DNA of 38,644 nt, from positions 1 through 38,644 of the forward strand of contig JABDEE010000007.1 in the NCBI GenBank assembly GCA_013287205.1. The letters run 5' to 3'. Position numbers and translations under genes: made by a program. The stretch comes from Alphaproteobacteria bacterium (GTDB taxonomy: Bacteria; Pseudomonadota; Alphaproteobacteria; UBA9655). Numbering within the stretch: position 1 is the first letter of the stretch; every line of letters begins with the position of its first letter. Positions 28,753 through 37,271 of this stretch are shown in pieces. Under the pieces are notes generated by a model, which was not told the DNA's origin, ran no database searches, and worked only from the letters and a program-made list of their open reading frames with translations.

Positions 28753-28838
28753 TTAAGAAGAGTCGTTTTCATGTGCAGGCCAAGGCACTCGATATCAGGA
28801 CATAGGAGGCAAGCGACCTTGCGCGGACCATGGTGCAC

Positions 28839-28865
28839 AAAAAAAACCCGCCAAAAGCGGGGTTT
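28839..28865 (-). terminator. Rho-independent terminator
   Basis: On the minus strand aaccccgc-tttt-ggcgggtt is followed by a run of Ts. It starts about 50 nt after the stop of the secreted protein gene at 28916 and fits its 3' end. Confidence 0.8.
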
Positions 28866-28915
28866 GATGAAAAATCACAAGTCTGCGGTGGTTCACCTCC
28901 AGTCTTCTTGCCTTT

Positions 28916-29341
28916 CTATGACAGCCCCTGCGGTATTCCTGCTTTTTTTGGGATCTCAGCATGTTCTCCCATAGCTTGTATGGGAATATGGACATTACGG
29001 TCTTTACCCACTTTTGCTTCCTGACTGGCTTCTTGCTGACGTTGCTTCTCTTCTAAGGCAGCTCTTAAGGCTTTCTCTGCTTGCAAACACTCACTCATAC
29101 GAGCCTCCGCTAGGGACCGCCACCCTTCATCTTCTTGCGGACTGTCTTCGGGCGTCTCTTCTACGTTTATTCTTAGAGGTGCTCTTTTTTGATGCTCTGC
29201 TTGTGTTTTTGCACTTGAGTGAGCTGCTGCCGCTACAGAAACATGTTCTGGATCAAGCAACAAATGAGAAGCCAAGAGAGTAGACGAAGAGCAGATGAGC
29301 ATACTGAGGGCAAGGGCTGAAAAAAGAGTTTTCTGGGTCAT
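28916..29341 (-). CDS. Secreted protein with MTxKTL-type leader, unknown
   Basis: About 141 residues. The signal peptide MTQKTLFSALALSMLICSSS (cleavage near LLA) resembles that of the gene at 29571 (MTKKTLLSTVSVLALSVIVF). The upstream DNA from ttttaaaagg to the start is identical in the two. The body is hydrophilic, with a predicted helix (SECLQAEKALRAALEEKQRQ) in the second half. I start at ATG 29341 with AAGGA 8 nt upstream. No function known. Confidence 0.65.
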   Translation of the reverse strand: MTQKTLFSALALSMLICSSSTLLASHLLLDPEHVSVAAAAHSSAKTQAEHQKRAPLRINVEETPEDSPQEDEGWRSLAEARMSECLQAEKALRAALEEKQRQQEASQEAKVGKDRNVHIPIQAMGEHAEIPKKAGIPQGLS

Positions 29342-29508
29342 CACATAAATCCTTTTAAAAAGCCACCCCAGAGAGGGGTGCGGTTACAAGAAGCCTAAGT
29401 GATTGGTATATCACAAATATTTTCCATTGCCATAAAAATTCCTTCAGATGCATACTTTCTGGTCATAAGACGCACGCATCCTTAAGATGACGTATGGTTA
29501 AAAGAAAA
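29342..29508. other. Spacer before the secreted protein gene
   Basis: Leader of the gene at 28916, sharing aaaaggatttatgtgatgac with the leader of the gene at 29571. Nothing else recognisable apart from the terminator at 29509. Confidence 0.4.
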
Positions 29509-29535
29509 AACCCCACAAAAAGTGGGGTTTTTATA
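29509..29535. terminator. Rho-independent terminator, bidirectional shape
   Basis: aaccccac (29509-29516) and gtggggtt (29522-29529) form a perfect 8-bp stem. A runs lie on one side and T runs on the other, so it can act in both directions. It follows the coiled-coil protein gene at 29571 on the minus strand. Confidence 0.85.
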
Positions 29536-29570
29536 GTGTTTTTTTATGGTATTTCTTCTAGTGCCATTGA

Positions 29571-30815
29571 CTATTGTGCTGCTGCTACTCTTGCTCTTTC
29601 TGCTCTTGCTCTTTCGACTCTTTCCCTTATAGCTGTGAATGCTTCTTCTGTTCTTCTCATTGCTTCTGCTCGTACAAACCATTCGCTGTCGACTCTCGTT
29701 CTTATGACTCTGAGTTCTTCTTGTAGGGCGACGACTCTTTCTTTTGCTGTCCTGTATGCTGCCTTTGCGTTTGCAAATTCAGCATTTTTCGCTGCCAGAT
29801 CTGAGTCTGCAGGAACTGACCCCAAAGAACGAGAGGAAGATGCTTCAGCCGGTAGCATATGCCGCGGCGTTGTGGCCCTTTTGTATGCTTCCAATGTGGC
29901 TCTGTGTGCGACTATTGCTCTCTCGGCTTTGAGTGCATCTTGTTCTGTGTATGATGCATCGAATCGGCTTCTGAGATCTGCCGTTGCTTTGTTTAATGCA
30001 GCTCCTGCTGCGGCGATTGTTGTGGCTCTTGCTGCGTCGTTTAATTCGTCTATTTTTTGACTTATTGCTAGTAGTGCTGCTCTTTCTCTGTCGAGTGCGC
30101 CTTCTTCTGCATCTTTTGCTCTTTCGAGTGCGTCTTGTGCTGTCCTTAGGTCTGCATTGGCTCTATCGTCTGCGGCTTTTGCTCTCTCATGTGCAGCTCT
30201 TGCCGCCTCTAGGTCTGCGTCTTCTCGTGCGACTATCGCGGCTATTGCCGCCTCTCTTTCTTCTCTTTCCCGCGCGGCTTGTGCTGCTGCCCTTTCTCTT
30301 GCCGCTCTCCTTTCTTCTACTTCTCTTTCTCTTGTTTCTTCTCTCTCTTTTTCTCGCATTCTCCTTTCGTATTTTTCTCCACGCAATGCTTTTACGATTG
30401 GATTGCGCAGTGCTCTCTCTTTTGCTTCTTGCTGTCTTCTTCGTTTGAGTTTTTCGTCCTTAAACTCTGCCTCTAACAACCCAGCCCATAAAGCCACGAT
30501 CTCGCCCTGTGATTGCGCTTTTTTGACAGCCTCCTCGAAGGTCCTTAATCTTTCCGCGTTGTCTTTTTTCATGAGCGCGTCTTCTGTAAGGCGCTCTCTA
30601 TCTGCTTCTTTTGCTGTTATCAATTTTTCTTGTGCTGTTTCATACGCCCCTGGCGCTGCTTTCATGCGCGCTTGCATCCCTGGGGTTAAAAATTCCAACT
30701 CGTCCAAGTTTTCTTGTGCACTCCACTGAGAAGCAGCCAGGAGAGAATAAGGAGAAAAAACAATCACACTCAAGGCAAGAACTGAAACTGTAGACAAAAG
30801 CGTTTTTTTGGTCAT
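29571..30815 (-). CDS. Secreted long coiled-coil protein, unknown
   Basis: About 414 residues with a signal peptide (MTKKTLLSTVSVLALSVIVF, cleavage near LLAA). Almost the whole mature part is charged helix rich in Ala, Arg and Glu (REREVEERRAARERAAAQAA, AARAAHERAKAADDRANADL), with long heptad stretches interrupted near residues 300-345 by a Pro/Ser segment. I start at ATG 30815 because AAGGA lies 8 nt away; the longer TTG frame is unsupported. Codon choice is simple and repetitive, unlike neighbouring housekeeping genes. A terminator follows. Looks like a surface, periplasmic or exported rod-like protein; no function assigned. Confidence 0.7.
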   Translation of the reverse strand: MTKKTLLSTVSVLALSVIVFSPYSLLAASQWSAQENLDELEFLTPGMQARMKAAPGAYETAQEKLITAKEADRERLTEDALMKKDNAERLRTFEEAVKKAQSQGEIVALWAGLLEAEFKDEKLKRRRQQEAKERALRNPIVKALRGEKYERRMREKEREETREREVEERRAARERAAAQAAREREEREAAIAAIVAREDADLEAARAAHERAKAADDRANADLRTAQDALERAKDAEEGALDRERAALLAISQKIDELNDAARATTIAAAGAALNKATADLRSRFDASYTEQDALKAERAIVAHRATLEAYKRATTPRHMLPAEASSSRSLGSVPADSDLAAKNAEFANAKAAYRTAKERVVALQEELRVIRTRVDSEWFVRAEAMRRTEEAFTAIRERVERARAERARVAAAQ

Positions 30816-30927
30816 CACATAAATCCTTTTAAAACGGCCCCTCTCATTCAAAGAGAAGCACAACTATCAACGAAAGAAACATAATAACCAAAACATAACA
30901 TTGCAAGTAAAAAATTATTATTTGATC

Positions 30928-32235
30928 TCAAAACGGCACAATCAAACTTGCCTTTAATCCTCCGTGCAAAAAGGAAGGAGAGAGAATAATATCCCCCCCG
31001 TGGGCATGGGCGATATCCCGTGCAATGGAGAGCCCCAGACCAATCCCCCCTGTGGCCACATTGCGCGATCCTTCCAACCGAAAGAAGGGTTGAAACACTT
31101 CCCGGATTTTATCCTCAGGGATTCCCGGCCCATCATCTTCAACCGAAATAATAAGGGCGTCTTGTTCCAGCGATACCTCAATCCAAACCTCATTCCCATA
31201 GCGGGTAGCATTATTGATCAGATTCATCAGACAGCGTTTCAGAGCTTGCGGCCTCACATAAATAACGGGAAGCGTTTGAGGCGTATAATGCACCTGCGTG
31301 TCAAGATCCGCGCGTCCCTTAATGGCCGAAAGACACAAATCACCCATATTGGTCTCAACCGGCTCTTCTAACCCCTCTCCCTTTGCAAAGGTAAGATACC
31401 CTTCAATCATCGCACTCATCTCTTCAACGTCTTGCTTGAGGCCTTCCACAGCCGAGGAAGGTTTCATCATCGCCAGCTGAAGGCGCATCCGCGTCAAAGG
31501 CGTCCGCAGATCATGGGAAACACCTGCCAGCATTTCTGTTTTTTGGGTCAGTTGATGATGGAGACGCTCTTTCATAGTCATCAACGCCCGCGCCACTTTG
31601 CGAATCTCAATTGCCCCTTCCAATTTAAAAGTGGCAAAGGGGCGCCCCTTCCCGAAACGATCCGCAGCAATCGCAAGCCGCCGCAAGGGCTTCACCTGAT
31701 TGTGCATAAAGATGACCGAGATACAGAGGAAAAAAGTGGATGTCCCCGCAACCCACAAAATAAAGAGCATGAAGGATTTACTATACAACCGTTTACACGG
31801 CGTTATAAATTGCAAAACGCCCTTATCAACCCCCACCTCAATAATAATGTCGTGGCGCGTGATCGAAAAAGTATAGGGAATAAAAATTTGTTTTTTGAGG
31901 GCAAGGTCCAAGAAACTATTGCGCCATTTTCGTGCAATGGGCTCACGAATCTCACCTCCCGGAATAAATTCCATCCTCAGTTCAAGGTGCGTCCCACCCA
32001 CGGCTTTATAAATATTTTGATGGTCCGGATTGCGGGTGTAAAGGTCCGTGAGCGTTGCCACATCCCCTGCAATATTATTGGCGAGCTCCTGTGTCACCCG
32101 ATCCCAATGATGATCAAAGAAGACATAGGCCGAGATGGTCTCCATCAAGACAATGGGAACTACTAAAATCAGAAGCGCCCGTCCAAAGAGACTCGCCGGC
32201 AGGTACTGTTTAAGAGCTTTAAAGGGATGAATCAT
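30928..32235 (-). CDS. envZ: EnvZ-like sensor histidine kinase
   Basis: Membrane kinase partner of the adjacent OmpR. 435 residues: helices near 19-40 and 155-178 flank a periplasmic loop of about 115 residues. A HAMP region follows (NQVKPLRRLAIAADRFGKGR), then HisKA with GVSHDLRTPLTRMRLQLAMM (phospho-His), the N box MNLINNATRYG, and VEDDGPGIPEDK and GGIGLGLSIARDIAHAHGG. The ATG overlaps the ompR stop (ATGA). The signal sensed is unknown; EnvZ homologues report osmolarity or acidity. Confidence 0.92.
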   Translation of the reverse strand: MIHPFKALKQYLPASLFGRALLILVVPIVLMETISAYVFFDHHWDRVTQELANNIAGDVATLTDLYTRNPDHQNIYKAVGGTHLELRMEFIPGGEIREPIARKWRNSFLDLALKKQIFIPYTFSITRHDIIIEVGVDKGVLQFITPCKRLYSKSFMLFILWVAGTSTFFLCISVIFMHNQVKPLRRLAIAADRFGKGRPFATFKLEGAIEIRKVARALMTMKERLHHQLTQKTEMLAGVSHDLRTPLTRMRLQLAMMKPSSAVEGLKQDVEEMSAMIEGYLTFAKGEGLEEPVETNMGDLCLSAIKGRADLDTQVHYTPQTLPVIYVRPQALKRCLMNLINNATRYGNEVWIEVSLEQDALIISVEDDGPGIPEDKIREVFQPFFRLEGSRNVATGGIGLGLSIARDIAHAHGGDIILSPSFLHGGLKASLIVPF

Positions 32236-32921
32236 GAATCTGGAATCAGGACATAGCCCTTCCCTCGGATGGTTTGAAGGTACCGCGGGATCTTAGGATC
32301 CCCCTCAATTTTCCGCCTCAGGCGCGTAATCTGCACATCAACGGTGCGCGGATTGAGCTCCCCCTCATAAGCACTCACAAGATCCTCCCGCATAAGCGGC
32401 TTTCCCCGATATTGGCTAAAAATCTTCAGAAGGTTACTTTCAACTGTTGTAAGCGGAATCGGCGTCGTCCCTCGCGTCAACCGATTCGCATGAAGATCAT
32501 AGTGAACCTCTCCCATGGAAAGGACACCTGTATCCCGTGTCGTCTGACGACGCCTAAGAATCGCTTGAATCCGCAAAAGAAGCTCTCGGGGATCAAAAGG
32601 CTTGGCGAGATAATCATCGGCCCCACAACTAAGGCCCGTCACCCGATCTTCCGTCTCCCCCATCGCCGTCAAAAGAAGAATGGGCACATCCCGGTAAGCA
32701 ATCGGACCCGCCCGAATGGAGTTCGTGAGAGAAAAACCATCCTCCCCCGGCATCATCACATCAAGAAGGATCAGATCAAAAAGAAAGATATCCATGAGCT
32801 GACGTGCTTCAGAGGCCTCACTGGCCGCGGAAACAAAAAAATTGTTCTCCATCAAAAACTTACACAAAAGCTCCCGCAGCCGTTCGTCATCATCGACCAA
32901 GAGAATGTGGGGATTTGTCAT
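32232..32921 (-). CDS. ompR: OmpR-family response regulator
   Basis: A transcription factor of about 229 residues. The receiver has LVDDDERLR and the acceptor Asp in LILLDVMMPGEDGFSL, with the conserved Lys in DYLAKPFDPREL. The winged helix has LTTVESNLLKIFSQYRGKPL and DVQITRLRRKIEGDP, then TIRGKGYVL, closest to OmpR. ATG 32921 overlaps the stop of the lipoprotein gene (ATGA), so I prefer it to the GTG four codons earlier. Confidence 0.93.
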   Translation of the reverse strand: MTNPHILLVDDDERLRELLCKFLMENNFFVSAASEASEARQLMDIFLFDLILLDVMMPGEDGFSLTNSIRAGPIAYRDVPILLLTAMGETEDRVTGLSCGADDYLAKPFDPRELLLRIQAILRRRQTTRDTGVLSMGEVHYDLHANRLTRGTTPIPLTTVESNLLKIFSQYRGKPLMREDLVSAYEGELNPRTVDVQITRLRRKIEGDPKIPRYLQTIRGKGYVLIPDS

Positions 32922-33418
32922 GGCCGCGCACACCCGGAGCCACGTTCTTTCTCAAGCGCTCTCAGTTGCTTCTCATCCAAGTCAAATCCCACGTAAACTG
33001 AACAATCTTCAGACGCGAGCATGACTTGCAATTGTTGAAAGGACACCACAGTATCCTCCTCTGGTTCAAACGTAATCTCTGCCTGATGAAGCGTACGTGA
33101 GAGAAGATTTCCCTTCTCATTAAGGATCGCCACCACATAAACGGGCGCAATCGTCAAAGAGGTGTTGTGTTTGGAGGTCTCTCGAAAACTTGTCATACGC
33201 AAACGCATATCCATATAAAGACGATGATCAACCCACTGACACACAGGGCGCACACTATCGATGTCGGTGCGCACGCCTGAGGCATCAACTCTTTTTGAAA
33301 GCTCTCCAACAATGGCTGTGTGAGGGCACGGCACCTCCTGGTGGTTCGTTGATGAACCACACCCAACGAGGATACTTGCAAGAAAAGGAACAAGAAAGCG
33401 CAGATTAACCCTCCACAT
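32918..33418 (-). CDS. Lipoprotein in the ompR-envZ operon, unknown
   Basis: About 166 residues with a lipobox (RFLVPFLASILVGCGSS; lipid-bearing Cys near residue 20). The mature part has four more Cys and a C-terminal segment SVYVGFDLDEKQLRALEKER. I start at ATG 33418, which has GGAAG just upstream and overlaps the end of the CDGSH gene by 14 nt. An ATG three codons earlier is possible. Coupling to OmpR/EnvZ suggests an envelope-stress role or accessory sensor, which is inference. No family recognised. Confidence 0.75.
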   Translation of the reverse strand: MWRVNLRFLVPFLASILVGCGSSTNHQEVPCPHTAIVGELSKRVDASGVRTDIDSVRPVCQWVDHRLYMDMRLRMTSFRETSKHNTSLTIAPVYVVAILNEKGNLLSRTLHQAEITFEPEEDTVVSFQQLQVMLASEDCSVYVGFDLDEKQLRALEKERGSGCARP

Positions 33419-33629
33419 GACTTCCATCACAAAAAGGAGGGGTTTTTGTTTGCTTACAGCCACACAAGATCACCTCCCCTGAAACCGGCACCGTAAAACA
33501 ATGAGACTTAAGTCCCGTGCCTTTATGACTGCCATCGCAAAAGGGTTCCCTTTGACTAAGCCCACATGTACACCAAAAATAAGGCGTTCCCTCTTCAAGA
33601 GAAACTTTAAAAGCTTGAGCACATATCAT
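33405..33629 (-). CDS. CDGSH iron-sulfur domain protein
   Basis: A 74-residue protein with two CDGSH-type [2Fe-2S] sites: WCTCGLSQREPFCDGSH and LCGCKQTKTPPFCDGSH. Each has the C-x-C and the CDGSH Cys/His ligands. The start is ATG 33629 with AAGGAAG 5 nt upstream; a longer frame to 33692 runs into low-quality sequence and is rejected. It is the first gene of the operon CDGSH-lipoprotein-ompR-envZ. The family carries redox-active, pH-sensitive clusters; its role here is unknown. Confidence 0.92.
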   Translation of the reverse strand: MICAQAFKVSLEEGTPYFWCTCGLSQREPFCDGSHKGTGLKSHCFTVPVSGEVILCGCKQTKTPPFCDGSHVEG

Positions 33630-33735
33630 GAGAACTTCCTTTCGTTTCCTGCAATCTACTGAAAAAGGAAGGGCTCGACAAGGATGTTTCATTTATGGCA
33701 TTGATGCCTTATAACTCGGCACGTCTACCCAAACG

Positions 33736-33906
33736 TGTCATCCCCGACTTAGAGCCTCTTAATTTGCATCGCAAATTTTTAGAGGCTCTTGATCGGGACC
33801 TAGAGCCGCCCAAAAATTCTTTCATACCTTGGTTCCTGGGTCCCCGGTCAAGGCTCTCTAAATCCCCGACAAGTCGGGGCTAAGAGAGCCTAAGCCGGGG
33901 ATGACA
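33736..33906. repeat. Long nested palindromic repeat, family P copy 3
   Basis: The ends tgtcatccccgactta and taagccggggatgaca are inverted. Inside are agagcctctta / tagaggctct, aatttgc / gcaaatt and atccccgac / gtcgggg stems, and the ctttcataccttggttcctg stretch shared with copy 1. It lies between the CDGSH operon and rnhA, divergent genes, ending 31 bp before the rnhA start. Confidence 0.8.
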
Positions 33907-33936
33907 AGAGGAGGACAGGAACAACAGAGGTCTCCT

Positions 33937-34407
33937 ATGAAAGAAGTCGAAATTTATACCGATGGCGCCTGTCAAGGAAACCCCGGCCCTGGCGGGTGGG
34001 GCGTGATCCTGCGCTACCAAGGCGTTGAAAAAGAACTGTTTGGCTACGATCCTGCCACAACGAACAACCGCATGGAAATGCAAGCAGCCATTGAAGGATT
34101 GCAAAGCCTCACCCGCCCCATGGATGTCTCCCTCTATACGGACAGCCTCTACCTCAAAGATGGCATCACAAAATGGCTGCCTGGGTGGAAACAAAGAAAC
34201 TGGCGCTCGTCCTCGAATGCGCCTGTCAAAAACAAAGACTTATGGGAAATTCTTGATGCTCTTTCTCAACACCACACCATTACCTGGCTGTGGGTCCGGG
34301 GCCACACAGGGCATCCAGAAAATGAGCGGGCAGATGCTTTAGCGCGCCAGGCCATTGAGCAGAAAGCGGTCAATGGTCAGTCATCAGTGAGCAGATCTCC
34401 TAAATAA
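33937..34407 (+). CDS. rnhA: Ribonuclease HI
   Basis: Degrades RNA in RNA-DNA hybrids. About 156 residues. All catalytic acids are visible: [16 protein letters not shown] (Asp), [12 protein letters not shown] (Glu), [13 protein letters not shown] (Asp) and [13 protein letters not shown] (Asp), plus the loop His in WVRGHTGH. I start at ATG 33937 with AGAGG 6 nt upstream. The C-terminus ([11 protein letters not shown]) is encoded by the left end of repeat C1 and is not part of the usual fold. Confidence 0.96.
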   Translation: MKEVEIYTDGACQGNPGPGGWGVILRYQGVEKELFGYDPATTNNRMEMQAAIEGLQSLTRPMDVSLYTDSLYLKDGITKWLPGWKQRNWRSSSNAPVKNKDLWEILDALSQHHTITWLWVRGHTGHPENERADALARQAIEQKAVNGQSSVSRSPK

Positions 34408-34556
34408 CGAAACTCCAAGAACAAAAACCTGTGTTATCCTCCCGTCACCCTTGGCTTTAGATTTATTCCTAGAAAACATGAGAGTTTCTTAAGGTCAGGC
34501 ACCTGCTAACGTTCTTTGTGTTGCGAGAGCAGATCTGATCACTGATGACTGATAAC
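34374..34556. repeat. Dispersed repeat family C copy 1
   Basis: gtcagtcatcagtgagcaga on the left faces agatctgatcactgatgact and gataac on the right as an imperfect inverted repeat around about 120 bp of unexplained sequence. It joins rnhA and the PqiC-like gene tail to tail and encodes both C-terminal ends. Same layout as families A and B but different sequence; only one copy here. Confidence 0.6.
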
Positions 34557-35126
34557 TTTCTCACGCCACACCACAGCCTTCCCCACCAAACAGTTCATCC
34601 CCTTGTTGAAGGCCACCACAATGCCATAAAAATTACAAGGGACAACCGGGACTTTTTCACAAAACAGGTGAGAGGCAATAACCCGCCGGTTGGGGAAATC
34701 CACCACTTTGAAAAGAAGCTTGATCTGCACGTAAGGGGCTGAAGATCCAAGACCATACACTGAAAAATCCTGAATATCCGTTTGAAGTAATTGATCTGTC
34801 TGAAGGCTGCGATTGACCCGTTCTCCGCCCCATCGCTGGGAAAAGCTATCAATCAGAACATCCTGCACCGCCTTTGGCAAACGGTCAGACCACTCCCCCT
34901 CGGCAAGATAGTCCCGCTGATAAAGGGAAGGGGTCACCGCAATGCGCGGTGTATCAAGACTGAGATCACTAAAGGGCAGATCAACAGTCAACGCAGGGAG
35001 GGTGCGTGACTGCGCAGCAACCACAGGATCACTCTTTAAGGTATAGAGGGCGCGCGGCGCCTCCCCCTCCAACAGATAAGCACAACCTGTCAAACAGGCT
35101 AAGGAAAGTACCCAAAGACGTTTCAT
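34539..35126 (-). CDS. PqiC-like ABC-transport auxiliary lipoprotein
   Basis: An outer-membrane lipoprotein of about 195 residues (lipobox in LACLTGCAYL). The pattern ALYTLKSDP, LTVDLPFSDLSLDTPRIAV, YQRDYLAEGEWSDRLPKAVQ matches the ABC_trans_aux/PqiC group, which works with MCE-type lipid transport systems. No MCE, permease or ATPase genes adjoin it here. It begins 14 nt after the TPR-secretin gene with GGGGGA as ribosome site, so the two are one operon. The last residues (KVISHQ) come from repeat C1. Function in lipid transport is by family only. Confidence 0.8.
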   Translation of the reverse strand: MKRLWVLSLACLTGCAYLLEGEAPRALYTLKSDPVVAAQSRTLPALTVDLPFSDLSLDTPRIAVTPSLYQRDYLAEGEWSDRLPKAVQDVLIDSFSQRWGGERVNRSLQTDQLLQTDIQDFSVYGLGSSAPYVQIKLLFKVVDFPNRRVIASHLFCEKVPVVPCNFYGIVVAFNKGMNCLVGKAVVWREKVISHQ

Positions 35127-35140
35127 AATTTACATCCCCC

Positions 35141-37105
35141 CTAAAAATACAAGAAGCCTTCCAATTCAGACAGTTTATCAACAATTGAGGGTTGCCATGC
35201 CCAACTTGGCGGCAAAAGATCCCCAGAACGGTATTCATGATAAATAACAGGAGAGGCCGATATATATTGAAAGAGCGGAACCATGTTCGGAATCGAGTTA
35301 AACCAATCGGGTTTCCGTAGCATGAGCTCATTCAAACAAGGCTGAGGGCCACGCTGCATCGCACGCTCAACAGCTGCGCGCACAATATTCGGCGACCGAG
35401 GCGTAAGCATCACAACAATCGATCGACGCGACGAGATGGTTTTGTCTGTTGAAAAGAAATATTGGACAACAGGGATATCTCGCAATCCAGGAACACCTGA
35501 CTTGAGATCATCTTCGGTACGTTCATACATCCCTCCCAACATAAGGGTATCCCCAAGACGCATTTTGACTTGGGTATCGATACGACTTTTAAGAACTTGT
35601 ATGGTTGACTGATAAAGATTAAGCGTTCCTGCTCCTTGGTCAGACTGTAAGATGATGCTTCCTTCAATCGTAATGGTGAGGGTCACCATGTCATCTTCCA
35701 GTTTCTGGGGCGTCACAACCATCGTTGTGCCTACGGGATATTTCACGAGCGAACCACCATACTGTCCCGACATACCGGTTACAAATTCTCGACCTGAAAA
35801 AAAGACCGATTGTTTTTTAAGGAAGGTCATGAGCGAAGGCCGGCTCACAACTTCTGTTCGCTCATCCGATGCTTGCGCAATATTCATACTGTAGTTCAAA
35901 GCGCTCCATGTCAAACCTGCCGTGAAGATATTACCGCTAAAGTTCCCAACACCTGTACTTGTCTGCGCAAATGCCGCAGTCGGCGCAGGCTGAGCAGGGC
36001 TTTGGGATGACACACCGCCAAGATTAGAAATGGTAGGACCCAACGCCGTCCCCCCGGGCTGCGCCGTCGCCATTGCGTTCCCAAAATACCGGAGATAGGA
36101 CCCTGGGTTAAGACTCATGTACAGGTTTGACATGAGGTTAACACCCTTCGTTGTCGACGCATCTTCCTGAATACGCAGGAGATAACAATCCACAATAATT
36201 TGAGGATCTGCAACGGTAGGTGCCCCCGGGCCACCAAGAGGACTTTCTAAAACCTCTTCCGCCTTACTTTTAACGCCTGCATTGCTCTTGTCTGAACCGA
36301 GCAGAAAATTCGCGATCGCCTTGGGTTCAAGGGCGTTATCACCTCCCTTACCAGGCGCATCCGCAAGGGTCGGTGAGAGACGGCCACTCTGATAAAGAGA
36401 TGTCCAATCCTCAAGGCGTGCGGCAACATGGTCGACCCCCACATCCTCGCCCACTTGCTTTTTAAAAATCTCAAAATGCTTCTTAGCCACTGGAAAGTTT
36501 CCAACAGACGCATGAATCATCGCCGCAGACCGATGTACCAGGGGGTCTTGCGGCTTTAATTTTTCTGCTTGCGCAATGGCAGAGAGCGCCGTCTTAATAT
36601 CATACGCATAGTAGGAAGCCGAGGCGAGTTCATGTAAGAGATCAGGATCCTTGGGTCGCATAAGAAGCGCATTCGCCAAGAGCTCCTGAGCTTCGCCATA
36701 TTCTTTCCGTTGTGCTTTCAGCATCGCCAATTGCTTGATCGCAAATATATTTGAGGGCTCAATATTTAAAGCATTGCGATATCCCACAGCGGCCAATTCC
36801 AATTGAGAGTCGTCCGACGTTACCGCAAGCTTCTCATAAACCATGGCATTCAAGATATGAAAGATCGGGTTTTTAGGTTGGTTTTGAAGGGCAATATTGA
36901 GAAAACGAGAGGCGTCCTTATATTTTTCCTCTTTGATAAGCTGAAAAGCATAGACAATCGGCGGGCTCACGGTCTTCTTCGATCCTAAGGAAGCAAGAGG
37001 CGCTTTTGCCGAAATTGCAGGCGGAGGGGGCGGGGCCGTATCACAACCTGCAACAGCACAAACGCCCGTCAGCATGGCACAAATCAGTCGTTTCCTTAAG
37101 ATCAT
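35141..37105 (-). CDS. TPR-secretin fusion lipoprotein
   Basis: 654 residues. The N-terminus is a lipoprotein signal (ICAMLTGVCAVAGCDT). Residues about 45-235 are TPR-like helical pairs (EKYKDASRFLNIALQNQPKN, YGEAQELLANALLMRPKDPD, KTALSAIAQAEKLKPQDPLV). Residues 290-560 form a secretin core: VVSRPSLMTFLKKQSVFFSG, YPVGTTMVVTPQKLEDDMVT, then MRLGDTLMLGGMYERTEDDL, GVPGLRDIPVVQYFFSTDKT and SRRSIVVMLTPR, the secretin signature. The usual N0/N1 domains of GspD or PilQ are not evident; TPRs stand in their place. About 100 C-terminal residues are extra. The start has GGGGA about 9 nt upstream. It probably forms an outer-membrane ring; the partner system is not in the window. Confidence 0.85.
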   Translation of the reverse strand: MILRKRLICAMLTGVCAVAGCDTAPPPPPAISAKAPLASLGSKKTVSPPIVYAFQLIKEEKYKDASRFLNIALQNQPKNPIFHILNAMVYEKLAVTSDDSQLELAAVGYRNALNIEPSNIFAIKQLAMLKAQRKEYGEAQELLANALLMRPKDPDLLHELASASYYAYDIKTALSAIAQAEKLKPQDPLVHRSAAMIHASVGNFPVAKKHFEIFKKQVGEDVGVDHVAARLEDWTSLYQSGRLSPTLADAPGKGGDNALEPKAIANFLLGSDKSNAGVKSKAEEVLESPLGGPGAPTVADPQIIVDCYLLRIQEDASTTKGVNLMSNLYMSLNPGSYLRYFGNAMATAQPGGTALGPTISNLGGVSSQSPAQPAPTAAFAQTSTGVGNFSGNIFTAGLTWSALNYSMNIAQASDERTEVVSRPSLMTFLKKQSVFFSGREFVTGMSGQYGGSLVKYPVGTTMVVTPQKLEDDMVTLTITIEGSIILQSDQGAGTLNLYQSTIQVLKSRIDTQVKMRLGDTLMLGGMYERTEDDLKSGVPGLRDIPVVQYFFSTDKTISSRRSIVVMLTPRSPNIVRAAVERAMQRGPQPCLNELMLRKPDWFNSIPNMVPLFQYISASPVIYHEYRSGDLLPPSWAWQPSIVDKLSELEGFLYF

Positions 37106-37271
37106 TCTTATTATTCCCCAGGATCTAGGTGTTTAAAGAGAACCTAGAGCGCCTTTCAAAAAAAGTCAAACAAGATAGCGTAAAAAATTTCATTTTTTTT
37201 ACCCATCTTCAATTTTTTCGCATGCTATGCTAGAGTGCTTTCCAAATGAATGGATAAGATTAAAGGACCTC
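37106..37271. promoter_or_regulatory. Divergent promoter region, TPR-secretin / dsbD-like
   Basis: An AT-rich spacer between divergent genes with ttgacttttt on the minus strand (a -35-like box for the secretin gene) and tatgct near 37226 on the plus strand (a -10-like box for the dsbD-like gene). Exact promoters are not certain. Confidence 0.35.

Noticed and set aside
29494-30729. Plus-strand frames rich in Ala, Ser and Leu opposite the coiled-coil gene
   Set aside because: Antisense shadows of the GCA/GCG and AGA codons of the gene at 29571; that gene has a signal peptide, start site and terminator, and these do not.
33630-33692. N-terminal extension of the CDGSH protein to the ATG at 33692
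   Set aside because: AAGGAAG sits 5 nt before the ATG at 33629, and the extension has no family counterpart.
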